Positions 31,901 through 43,900 of a DNA stretch of 64,000 bases are shown piece by piece. The position numbers and the translations under genes were made by a program. The notes under the pieces were generated by a model. The model did not search any database and had not been told where the DNA came from. It worked only from the letters and a program-made list of their open reading frames with translations. This DNA comes from Agriotes lineatus. Lineage: Eukaryota; Arthropoda; Insecta; Coleoptera; Elateridae. Location: contig OW679197.1 of the NCBI GenBank assembly GCA_940337035.1, positions 63,385,903 through 63,449,902 of the forward strand, given 5' to 3'. How positions within the stretch are numbered: position 1 is the first letter of the stretch; each line of letters starts with the position of its first letter.

Positions 31901-34900
31901 AAAATAACCGCTTTAATATTGAAGCTACCAGAAACTGTAAGAGCAAACAGAGTGAGTAAAAACTGTTGAGAGATTTTCTGATTTTGTCTACAACAGGATC
32001 ACGTTCAACTGATGATATTGCTCCCTATTCTCTGAATAACAATACTTTCAGTAATTAATATACACTTTATAAAGTTGCTCTAATCTTGCCAGTTAACAGA
32101 ACATCGTCTGAAAGGTCCTTTTCGGCCATGAGAAGAATTAAACATTGGCTGAAAAGTACGATGACTCAAAACCGTTTTAGTAATTTATCGATATAGTATT
32201 GTTAGACGCGTTTTGGTGTGTTATATTTAAATTCATTTTCGTAAGTTTTGAAATGTGGAAAAGTGGTGGATGCAATTCACCCATGACTACAAGGTGGGCA
32301 TACTGACCTGTAAATCTCAGTGACAATAATAATTGTTGTTCTCTGAATGATGTAATTTTTTGGCAGTGGTCTATTATGATATGTTTTATTAGACTTTTTC
32401 CACTGTCTCGGGGTGTGACATACACCATAGACAGTGGAAAAAGTAAAACGTATAATAATAATTGTATTCATCGGGGGTGGTCGCCCCCCTGGCGCTTACG
32501 TGACGTTACAATAATTGGCCTTGCATCAGTCAGCATCAACTTTTTAGCACCTCATCGCTGCCTTCACTGGTTGGGTTAGTTGTCGGTACTTTTCTCTAGT
32601 ACTGCCCAATAGTAATCCACCAGATTAGCTATTGTTACAACCCATACAGAGTCGGTAAAAACTCGGAAGCTACTAGTCTTTCACAGTAAAGTATTTACCG
32701 TAACTCTTGTTAGGCTATAACGGAACCACGTTCTTCCGCGGGCTTACATTATTATTGCGGAACTTATCATGCTTCCGCGGATCACTATGCCAAACTTCGT
32801 GCTTTCGCGGGATCCATACCTTCGATTATCAAATAATCGACCAGCACGAGAAGAGTCTCTGACGTCTACCGGCCGCTGTAATTGCCAAAAGGCTATCAAA
32901 CATCATGAAATTGTCTCCGATAGTACGTACATTTTACAGGAGCTAATCTAATTCACTATTTAAGGATACGCATAGCCGATCTCGTAGCTTCGCCTCGCAT
33001 TATTGCAACTTATCACACTATAATTAATTATTGGTTCGTATATAATCGCTTACGCCAAGAAATAACTACCCAAAACAGCCCACCTTCTCTGATGCGTCGT
33101 ACCTCTGCCACAACCCCGAACGTTCTCCTTATTTTTTGTTTTCCATTTGTAACCGTGCCCGTGCATTGGTTGCACCTGTCGTTCAGGTCCTCGAAACAAT
33201 GGACCGTGAGCCAACGCCTAATACATTCGTCAAGATTATATTACATTCCAGGGCTCGAAACATTCCAGAAATGGTCAACGTAGTAATTAAACCATCGAAT
33301 ATTTCATCCCTAACATTATATAGAATATGAAGTTGTAAAAAGAAATTGCCACCAAAGAAATTCTCCAAGAATTCATCAGTCGAGTATGAAATAGTGAAGT
33401 GCCGCTACAATTTTAAAATGGCTAAATATGTATGTTACTTTTATTACTTTTGTTGTTATTTTGGAGAGTGTGATTTTTTAAATGCTTCTTAATAAAATTA
33501 TGTGTAATATTGTATGTCCTGTTTTAATAAGCACCCTCAAATTTGAGAGTCTGTGCTATGCTACATAGACGTAGATACTTATTTTATAAAGGTATATTAT
33601 AAAGTAAAAAGACTAATTGATTTGAAAACTGGAAATCCATAGATAAATTTGAGTAGTTTAATTCAAACAGAAATTATTCGAAATTGCTTTTTAAGCGTTG
33701 GTAGTCTGAGAATTAACAGAATAACCCCGTTTAACATATCTAGTTAGACAGCAGAATGAATACGTTTTAATAGACTTGAAATGACAGTGAAAGTGTAAAT
33801 GTGTACAATAATATAGTAAAACCTCATTTCATACGCACATTTTTGTCAACGGTGAGGAAATCCAGGAATATGAATTTTATTTTTAACAGTATTTACGTTT
33901 CTTGCTCTAATACAGAAAGACCACATCGCAATTGAAATAAAGTAATATAATAAGATTTCAAGATAAACTGCAGATAAGTATATCACTAAATGATACCACG
34001 CTTGTAATAAATGTGTGCTCCTTGTCTTGGTTTTAAATCCCATTTGATAGAATTGCGTCAGAGTTCATTGTAATAAAAATGATCTCAAAGCATCAACGTT
34101 ATTGCATTATAAATTCAAGAGACAACTGTGACATTTATTTCCTAGAGCCTTATTTATTGACACTGAACGGAACATTGCGCTAGTATACTTTTCTATTGAA
34201 CAAGATCGAATTCTTTCTCGTATTTTCTAGGTGCAGAGGTCAAATTGTTTAAAAGGCTTTAGCAAAATATAATGACTAAAATAATTTATAGCAGTATATT
34301 GACAGTCCAATTACGAGTAAGTAGTTTTTAAAACACAATTTTACTATAAAGTGTATCTAACACATTGAATAATAACATTTACAATAAGCTAAATATTTAA
34401 CGTTTCCAATTAAATTCAATATTTAGTTTTTTGGGGGCTCTGATATTGAAACATTATTAAACACATCAAAGCAATAGCTAGTTGTGTTCGTAATAATTGC
34501 CAGCAGCTTCGGCAAACTTTTTATTGCAGTTAAAGTAGAGGCTACAATAATTAAAACTGATGGTGCAGTTATAAATGTAAAAGTTAGGCTGATCCGAATT
34601 AAATTATTGAAATTGGTCTGTCAGTTAATATGATATAAATTGCGCTAGTAAATAGTTAACAGTCTGATACGTTTCGAGATTATGCGTTTATCTTCTGCGC
34701 TCTCTTTAATTTTCTATACGAGTATATAAAATTAAAGACTTGTTATTTAATGCCTAATAGATAGATTATAAATAGAGGCTACAACTTTGGCACGAATCTG
34801 TAGATATTTCATTATAAATATCGTACTTGAAAGCGAGATTTCGACTTCCAGCACGAAATTTCAATTTTGACATAAGATATTGATTGCTATTATAAGACTT

Positions 34901-37900
34901 AATTAGAAATGTTTTAATTAGTGGAAGTCTGGAATTACAATATAAACTTTTGGTTTCCCGGAACAGGTCGAATTCTCGTGATAGAAACTTGTGTTCTATA
35001 GGATGGGATCAGGCATTAGAAGTAGGGATCGTGCTTTTAAGTACATAATTACGACATTCATGCAATAATACCGAATAATTTTCAATAAAAACTTCTGTGC
35101 AAATTATGGAAGAAAGTATTTCGCCGTATCCAGAATTGTCGAACGTTCTTCTGGTAAAATTCGTCGAACAAACATGTTCTAAATGCGTGTTATTTTTAAT
35201 TTTTGACTGTATTTATTATTGCAAATTTAATTTTGTATGCTGATGATAATTTACATATTATACGTTATATTGTAAAAAAGAATGGTTTGCCATTGGAGCA
35301 AATAGTGAATTTAAGTATTTATGTTAGTGACCGCTTTGTTTTTTACTTCCCTTCTCTGAAAGACGAAGGAAGTATTGTAATTGCGAAAAATCACCTTCCG
35401 AGATTTCTTCAGACCTTCACGTTTCAGTGTCTCTAGATGACAAACAGCAGGTTTTCTCAATTGCGTCTGTCGGTCTGTCTGTCTGTCTGTCTGCCTGCCT
35501 GTTGGCGATATAATTCTGTAGCGTAGCGTTGATAAATGGCCTGAAAACGCTTGTCGTGCAAGAGACTGCCATAAACTAAAATGTGACACTAAGTGCAGTT
35601 CTAAATCAGTAAAAAAGTGATATTCGCGGTGTGACTACAATAGAGCTGAACAATTGTATTGTACTGAATAGAATATGTGAACAGAATTGCCTGGAGGCTG
35701 GATCAGGTTTCTGTTACTTGCACTGGTTCTTCGTCCTTAATATTTAAGCACAAAAATAAGACTGCATTCCTGTTTTAAGACAGCTTAGTCAATGTTACTT
35801 AAAGGGACGTTAATGTTGCTACCCTTAAAACGCAGCATCACGTTTTATGAATTATGGCTTAGAAGAGGGCAGGACGATGCGAATGAATACAACATTAAAT
35901 GTCGATTGATTTTATTACAAAAATAAATGGCCTTTTATACAATATAACTGCTTACATACTAAATAAAAACATTTCAAAGTGCAAAGGTATAGTTCACTAG
36001 AACGACTCTAAAATTGTAAAATAAGTAGTAAGCAATTATAGTTCCGCGTTGTCTGCGAGTTTGTGCGATAAACTCGAAGTTCTAGGTCATGTCGTAATAT
36101 AATATGCTTACTGTTGTGATAGCGGTCTTTAAACCACTGATTATAAAGCAAAACTGGCTTTTAAATTGTGAACGATATTTCGTAAATTTTGACTGGAAAT
36201 TTAAATCTGCTTAATTTAAATTAAACAATAGGGAATGTACCTTCCATTCAAAGGCGGATATATAAAGGTAGTAGCTTAGTTTTCGAGATCACTTAGATTC
36301 ATTGATTCGATTCGATTCAATCACTCACTCATCGGGTATCACTTGTACTTTTTATTTTGACTTAGTATCACGTGTGGGTAATATTCCGACTTGTACGCAT
36401 TTTGCTGGGTCAAGGACTGAGGTCAGTTTCCAAAGTCTTTAATTAATAATTAATTCGGTATCGAAAACCAGGCTACTCAAATTCGTACTTGTATTTTAAA
36501 TTATTATTATCGAATTTGTTTATGTTATATTTTGTTCGTGTGTTCTAAAGAAATACAAAGGAATGTTATTGTGTTCCACAAACGGTTGTATTTTACTGAA
36601 CTTAATTCCGTAGTAATAAACAACATAATGGTTCCAGTGGCGCAAACCAACCAAATTAGTAACCCGCGACTAAGTAACCAAAACTCAAAAACTATTTATT
36701 GGAATAAGACGATATTGTGCATACACATACATCTACCTGGCATGACATTTTCGGATAAATATATACAGGGTGAGCAACTTAAAAACTAAAATTTTGTTTA
36801 TTTTAGCTTTAATTGAAAAATAGATAAAAGTAGCAATTTGCACATACCTCAGGCTTTACTCTCGACGAAAATGAAAACCAACAGATAGACAATAAATGTT
36901 CTAAACAATAAAACAATAAATACGTTTTATTTATATTTTATCGGAGGCGTCCTTGGTGAGCGAGGCAGCAAACGCGTGGTTCGGGCTACGCGCAGATCAT
37001 TGCATTCGCTAGCTCGTTCACAGGCGCTGGAGTTCGAATCCTATCGCCGGTGTTTTTTTTTCATTCGAAAATATATATACATAATTTGCATTACCAAGTG
37101 AAGAGATTGTTCTCTGAATGTCGTTTTTTGGCAGTGGTCCATTATGATGTGTTTTTATCGGACTCTTTCCAGTGTCTAGGGTGTATATCACACGACGTTT
37201 CGGGAGTTTTGATCTACTCCCGTCTTCAGATGTTCCTGGTTAGTCCTGAGAAGGACTGATATTGTACGATTTTATTCGTAAACTCTTACCTTCCCCGGGG
37301 TTTGAACCCGGGACCGCTGATCACTAGTCTGTCACTCTTACCACTAGGGCACCAGCGCTGGTGGCCTAGTGGTAAGGGTGTACTGTTTGCTTGATCGAAA
37401 TGTCACCTATAGCAGCCAAGGCCGTCTAAATTTAACAGCCACTGCCATTATAACCGTTGCTGCACTAACACATCACCTGCATTGTTTTGTTGTCAAAACT
37501 TTAAGTGTCAAATTCTTTTCATGCAATGAAATTAGATTTTCTTCAAATTAGTAAGATACGATCACCGAAAAAGTATTGTAACTAACTCGTGTGTTAATCG
37601 GCGATTAATAATCTCAACAATTAACGTGGTCGTTGGGGCTCACACGTTAAAATGTCTCGATTATTAATCGCTCTCATTAACACGCTTGTTTGTTAAATAA
37701 CTATTATATTAAAATCACATATCCACTGTTAGTAGATATTGGGAAAACTGTTGAACAACACACGGTCGATATAACATAAATAACTTTATTAGCCTCGGCC
37801 CAATGGGACTCGTCCGTTATATGCTAATTACGTTAAATACTATTAATTATAATATAATGAAGTAACTTGTATTTACAGACTGGTTTTTGTGCGTATAAGC

Positions 37901-40900
37901 ATTTCGTTCATCATAACTTTGTTTTTAAATTATACTTGCTTGATATACCTTATAATATTTTTGGGAGGGGGGGAGGGGGCACAAATTAATCTTGTTGCAT
38001 AAAATGTAAGTTAGAAGAGATATTCAATTGGTTTTCCGGAAAATGATCTAATTAATATTCAACTAAAACAATCAAATTTCAGAACCTCTTAACATATCAA
38101 CACCTTAGTATTATACCCTAGCATTGTATTATATGCACGTGTTTATTTAAACAAGAACTTTACAAAACGTAAAATACGTATTAAATTATAGACATATTTT
38201 TACTAACCTAACTGCAGTTTTGCTTCTGGATACATTACATTTATTTATAATAACATTTCATATTGTTTTATTGTTTGAAAGAGCAGAAAGAGGAAGTTAG
38301 TTGACTTTATAATTTTCTTTTCCCAAAAATAATATTTGCGGAATTTGAGTGAAATCGTTTACGATTCTTAGCAGCTAATAACAAGTGTATACTTTTGTGT
38401 GTTATTAGTTATTATCAACGTGGTACTTTACCGGAATAGTCTGTAATGATGAAGTAAATTGCACTCATTTGTCTATAAGCATACTTTGAGATATATGAAG
38501 TTTTTTCTTGGCAGCTATAATTCTACTTTTTCCACGACCGGGAGTAGAAGTCGGTCTCTATTAGCATCAAAAATATGACAGAATTACAGCATTTACTCCC
38601 TAGAGACAAAATAAGACAAAAAGTTTCCTAGGGAGTTTTCATTATGATTGAAACAACAATTATGTCAAATTCTAGGTTAGCAGGTTAGATTTTGCGTCAG
38701 TCTGTGTCAAAACTGATGCAAAACCTAACCAACTTTAAAATTTAAAAATGTCAATAAATTACATTAAAAAAAACAGGTTTGTAGTTTTAAATCTTTCTGC
38801 AACGTGAAAAAAGTAGTATATGTAATTCGTACATAAGCAGACTTTATTGGCTAGTCTATTAGCCTCGCTTGTAAGCTCGCTCGGCCATAAAGCCTCATTC
38901 AGTAAAATCTTATATTATGTATTTGTAATATAAATAGCTGTTGTACAGATGCAGTGTATGGACTTTGTATGCGTTAAACAGAAATAGACTAATATGCTGC
39001 TTAAAATCCAGTTTCTATCTAACAAAACCCGTACACTGTATTATAGTTCATTTGTATGTTTACAGAATCCACCAATAATCTGTATACGTAAATTATAACA
39101 AATACGCTGAACTGCTATATTTGTGCATATACGTATTTTCGAAGTGAAATAGCAATTTTATTGACAGCTGAAGGTTATTTGCAAAAAGTTCTATGGTGAT
39201 TTTAAATGCAAAAATCAAAAAATTGTTGTAATCAATTTTAATGGTAAAATGTTTGAATTACATGTTCACAGAAGCAAGCAGCACAATAAACACACATTAT
39301 TCCTACTTTGATCAATATGAAATACGCCGTATTGATATGAATGCCATTGACATTTAGTGTTGCCGATTAAGTGTGTAATTTCATTTAATTCGGATTTTGA
39401 TGCATCTATTTAATCTGTAATCAGAAATTTATAAACATTGTTGAGATATTAACTGTGCTGGGCAAATTACTTTTAAAAAATAATTGGTTACCAATTACTG
39501 CCCTATGAAGTAATTGAATTACTATATTTTCAACTCGTTAAAGAAAATAGTAATTCAATTACCAATTACTTAGTAATTGTAATTGCACAACATAAATTAC
39601 TTTTCACTAGAAATTGTTGTCGTGTATTTGTATTTAGTAGTATTTAGATAGACATGTGCTAGTACTTCATGCTAAACAAGCAAATTGAAACAAATAAATA
39701 ATTATTATCAACCAATGTTATATAATGAAGGTATTTGCTATCAATTGTTATTGAAAAAATTTAATTATATTTTTATCGTACTTTACTCTGTAATCTGTAC
39801 TTACCGCAGAGATATTTTTCGCTTCGTCGCTTACACAATAATTATTAGCAAGCTACAATGCTACATCCTGCACAGCCTACACTACACAAAGCACAAGACA
39901 TGCACATCGCATCTATACACATAAGCGTCTGCACCAATTATCTCTTTGCTAGTGCATATATTGATTCAGGAATGCTTTATTGCCATTTGCGTACACGTAA
40001 CTTAATAAGGCCTTATTATTTGAGTTCTGGAGATTTAATACAGAAATTGAGGTTAGTAATTTAGCAATTGAATTGTTAGAAAGTAATTCAATTACCGCGA
40101 GTAATTTCAATTACCACAAGCAATTCAAATACTTGTAAAGTAATTTAAATACTGTAGAATAATTTAATTACTCAAAAGCAATTGAGGGAATGTAGTAATT
40201 AATTACTTTTAAAAAGTAACTGTCAAGTACTTTTTAACAAAAATGGCAATTACCAACTACTCAACTAATATTTTTCAACAAAACTATAATTTCTAATAAT
40301 CGTACGTTTCAGTGTCACTTGACTCGAATACATTTATACCACATTTGTCACGAAATGCTGCAATGCTAAAAGGTTACATCCTGCAAAATTCCAACTGGAA
40401 TTGTCTTAATGTTAATGCATTCCAAAGCTTGGGATATCAACGTAATAATTTTGTATTCAGGCTGCTCGTTGCATCAATCAGCATCTCCGTGTATTGTTTA
40501 GCAACAAATAGTTTTGTTATGGTAAATTGCATTCCATAGGCCGTTGTGGACGCTTTGAAACCTGATTTGTGTAGCACTGAAAGTGAGAAAGGAAATCTAG
40601 TGCGAATACAAGAACACTACATACAAAATCGCAGAGATATCGCATCAGATGCCCATAAAAGACCGTTGTACTTCAAAATGGCATCAATTAGACAATATTT
40701 AAAGCCTGCTTTACTATTCCGTTCCAATTTCATTTGAATATGCATTCACAAGTACGATCGTGTTCGGTCAATGACTGTAAAACGTATACGGGTCAATGTT
40801 AATTGCAACTGGCAGAAATAAGTCACCTCAAGGCTGATTTAACTTTTGCAGGAAGAACTGGATTTAACGGCTCCAAACAAAGCGGCGATGATGAACCTTC

Positions 40901-43900
40901 CGCCGCAGAAAAAATGGCAGATCTATTGTTCAAGGAAGGGTGGCGAGGACACGGTGGATCAGACCCATGCACCCGAGCATTATGTCGAAAGATTACGCAC
41001 TCTGGCAACTGTGAGTTATAGAGTTACTATGAAACACATTTTTCATCTCTTTAATCTCTTTTCAGCTCCAGTACCCCGAAAATAACGTCGAAGAGGATGT
41101 GCGTTCCAGGACGAAGCAAATTGATGGGCTTAAAACAGCGCTCAGGACATCAACCCACAGCTTTGTGATTAAATTTATAGAATTGGATGGCCTCCCTGCC
41201 TTATTGGAGTTTTTAGAGCGGATGGACTATTCTACCGCTGAAAGCTCTATACACACTAGTATTATTGGCTGTGTTAAAGCCATTATGAATAATTCGGTAA
41301 GATTTCAGTTTATCTAAAACCCACACATCGTAAGAGCTAACGATGTCGCAGTATTGGATCTCATGTGCTAAATACCATTTTCTAATTCTTCTAAACAGAG
41401 GAACCCGGATATGCACTCTTGAAATTCCAAAAGATAAAAAATTTAGAACTGTTTTTACAATTCTCCGTTCACTGTATTTGGGTTACGCTTGTGGTTTCAA
41501 CGGTAGCAAATTGCGCCGATTTTATGACAGTTGTCTTTTTAACCTAACTGTAAATTTGCAAAACCGTAAACTGCGCTTTCGTTTTCCAATTAATTTGTTT
41601 ACAAAGCATTTCGCGTGATAATTATAAAGACAATTTCAGACTGGAAGAGCACACGTTTTGGCGCACCCAACCAGCATAAATACCATTGCACAGTCCCTGA
41701 GCACGGAAAACATAAAAACTAAAATCGCCGTCCTGGAAATACTCGGCGCTGTTTGTCTCGTTTCTGGAGGCCACAAGAAAGTCCTTGATGCGATGCTACA
41801 TTACCAAAAATACGCGTTCGAACGCACTAGGTTTCAAGGAATAATCAACGATTTAGATCGAGACGTAGGGAAATATAGGGACGAAGTCAACTTAAAGACT
41901 GCGATTATGTCTTTCATCAACGCTATGCTCAATTACGGTTTAGGCCAAGAGAATCTTGAATTCCGTCTGCATTTGCGGTACGAGTTCCTTATGCTCGGAA
42001 TACAGCCGGTCATCGATAAGCTCAGAAGACACGAAAATGAGACCTTAGACAGGCATCTCGACTTTTTTGAAATGGTGCGAAACGAGGACGAAAAAGAACT
42101 GGCTAGAAAGTTCGAGCAAGAACACGTAGATACTAAAAGCGCGACTTCCATGTTCGAGATTATCAGGAAAAAGCTAAGCCATACAGCTGCGTATCCACAC
42201 CTTCTTTCTCTGCTCGAACACTGCCTCTTAATTCCTTTAGATTACGGTTCGCACCCCCAACATTGGCTGCTCTTCGATAGAATCGTCCAACAAATTGTTC
42301 TGCAGCAAAACGAATCTAGAAACAATACAACGAATGTGAGAGATCCGGACATAGCTCCAATAGAAATTAATGTTAAGGAAATTGTTCACTTGTTAGCCAA
42401 AGAGGAAGAGTTAGTGGAGGCGCGTAAGAAAGCTGAAGAACTTGAACATGAGAACGTAGATCTGTCCAATCGTCTAGCTAAAAAGGAACAAGAGCTCGAC
42501 CAACGGACACAGGAGAAAGAAGACTTTGAATCGAGTTTGGCGCGAATTAAAGAACGGTTAGAAAAAGAAACGGCTGCACATATTGAAACGCGCCAACGAT
42601 TGGGAGAGTTGGAATATCGAGCAGCAGATTTAGATAGACAAATTTCTTGCGAACGCGGCGAGCGTTTCCGTTTGGAGAGGCTAGTAAGTTCTGGAAGCAT
42701 TCCAGACGATGCTAAAGTTATAGGACTGCAGTCATCTGTTGAAGTAAATAACATAGACTATAAAAGTGGATTTACTTCCGGACCTCCTCCCCCTCCACCA
42801 TTAGTACCTCCGCCGCCACCTGCACCAGGCCCTCCACCACCTCCTTGTGCGCCTATGGCTCCACCAGTGGCTCCTCTCAAAATTGAAATAGTTAAGAAAA
42901 ACATTCCACAACCTTCCAATCCTTTAAAGTCGTTCAACTGGTCCAAATTGCCTGAGACTAAAGTGTCTGGAACGATCTGGAGTGAACTTGACGATACCAA
43001 GTTGTATAGCACAATGGAATTGGATTGCATCGATAAACTTTTCTGTGCTTATCAGAAGAATGGAGTCGCCGTAAGTATTTATACGCGAGAAGTTAACGCA
43101 TCGTTACGAAATTTAATTTGTTACAGAATGATGGTTCCATTGAAGATTTACGACAGCTGGGCAAGAACAGAAATAAAGTTCTTTCAGTGATTGATGGACG
43201 ACGTGCTCAGAATTGCACAATTTTATTGTCAAAGCTTAAAATGTCCGATGAGGATATTTCTAAGGCAATTCTGAGTATGGATTGTAAAGAGCAATTACCT
43301 ATTGATATGGTCGAACAACTCTTGAAATTTACTCCTAGTCCTGAAGAGCAGACACTTCTGGAGGAACACAGTAATGACATTGATTCACTTGCTCGTGCCG
43401 ATCGCTTTTTGTATGAAATATCCAAGTAAGTGGTAGTTATACTGAAATTCCATCAATAATTGGTTTTATTCTGATATATTTTTCACAGAGTTCCACATTA
43501 CGAACAACGTTTAAGAAGTCTGCATTACAAAAAGCGTTTTCAAGTAACGCTGAATGAAATTTTACCCAGAATAGCAGGCGTAATGGAGGCTTCCAGGGAA
43601 GTAGCTCGATCGCGGCGTCTCAGACGTCTTTTAGAAATAGTTTTAGCTCTTGGAAACTACATGAATCGCGGAGCTCGGGGCAATGCCATAGGATTCAGGT
43701 TGGCTTCCTTGAACAGACTTGCTGATACCAAATCTAGTGCTGCCAAAGGCACTACCTTGTTGCATTATTTAGTGCAGATTCTTGAGAAGAAGGTAAATAC
43801 TCAAAATATTATTGCTAGCCGATCCATTTATTTTTCTAACTCTCTTCCGACATGCGAGCATCGAATGCTTAAGGAGTGTGTCTTATTTGAGATTTATGCA

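Larger units (their letters stand above)
25959..40851 (+). other. DAAM intron 1 (about 14.9 kb)
   Basis: The intron carries a dead DUF4817-type transposase, a hAT relic, at least two SINE-like repeats, one composite repeat and several inverted repeats, annotated separately. Sections without any recognised feature are 25959-27650, 30400-30935, 32470-35090, 35600-36765 and 37680-39455. Between 27700 and 28900 and at 30470-30650 the sequence is less A+T-biased, and a TATATAG lies at 28815-28822. An internal promoter there is possible but unsupported. Confidence 0.8.

Noticed and set aside
37021..37061. Possible functional tRNA gene on the plus strand
   Set aside because: B box and T-run are well placed, but the T-stem is imperfect and a clear A box and acceptor stem are missing.
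37270..37345. Possible functional tRNA gene on the minus strand
   Set aside because: A and B boxes and a T-stem are present, but no acceptor stem closes, and the sequence runs on into a SINE body.
39465..40260. CRISPR-like array of short repeats
   Set aside because: The units are irregular palindromic TAATT/AATTAC words without constant spacing, in a eukaryotic intron.
42386..43030. Minus-strand serine-rich and glycine-rich frames
   Set aside because: They are complements of the DAAM coiled coil and FH1 exon.
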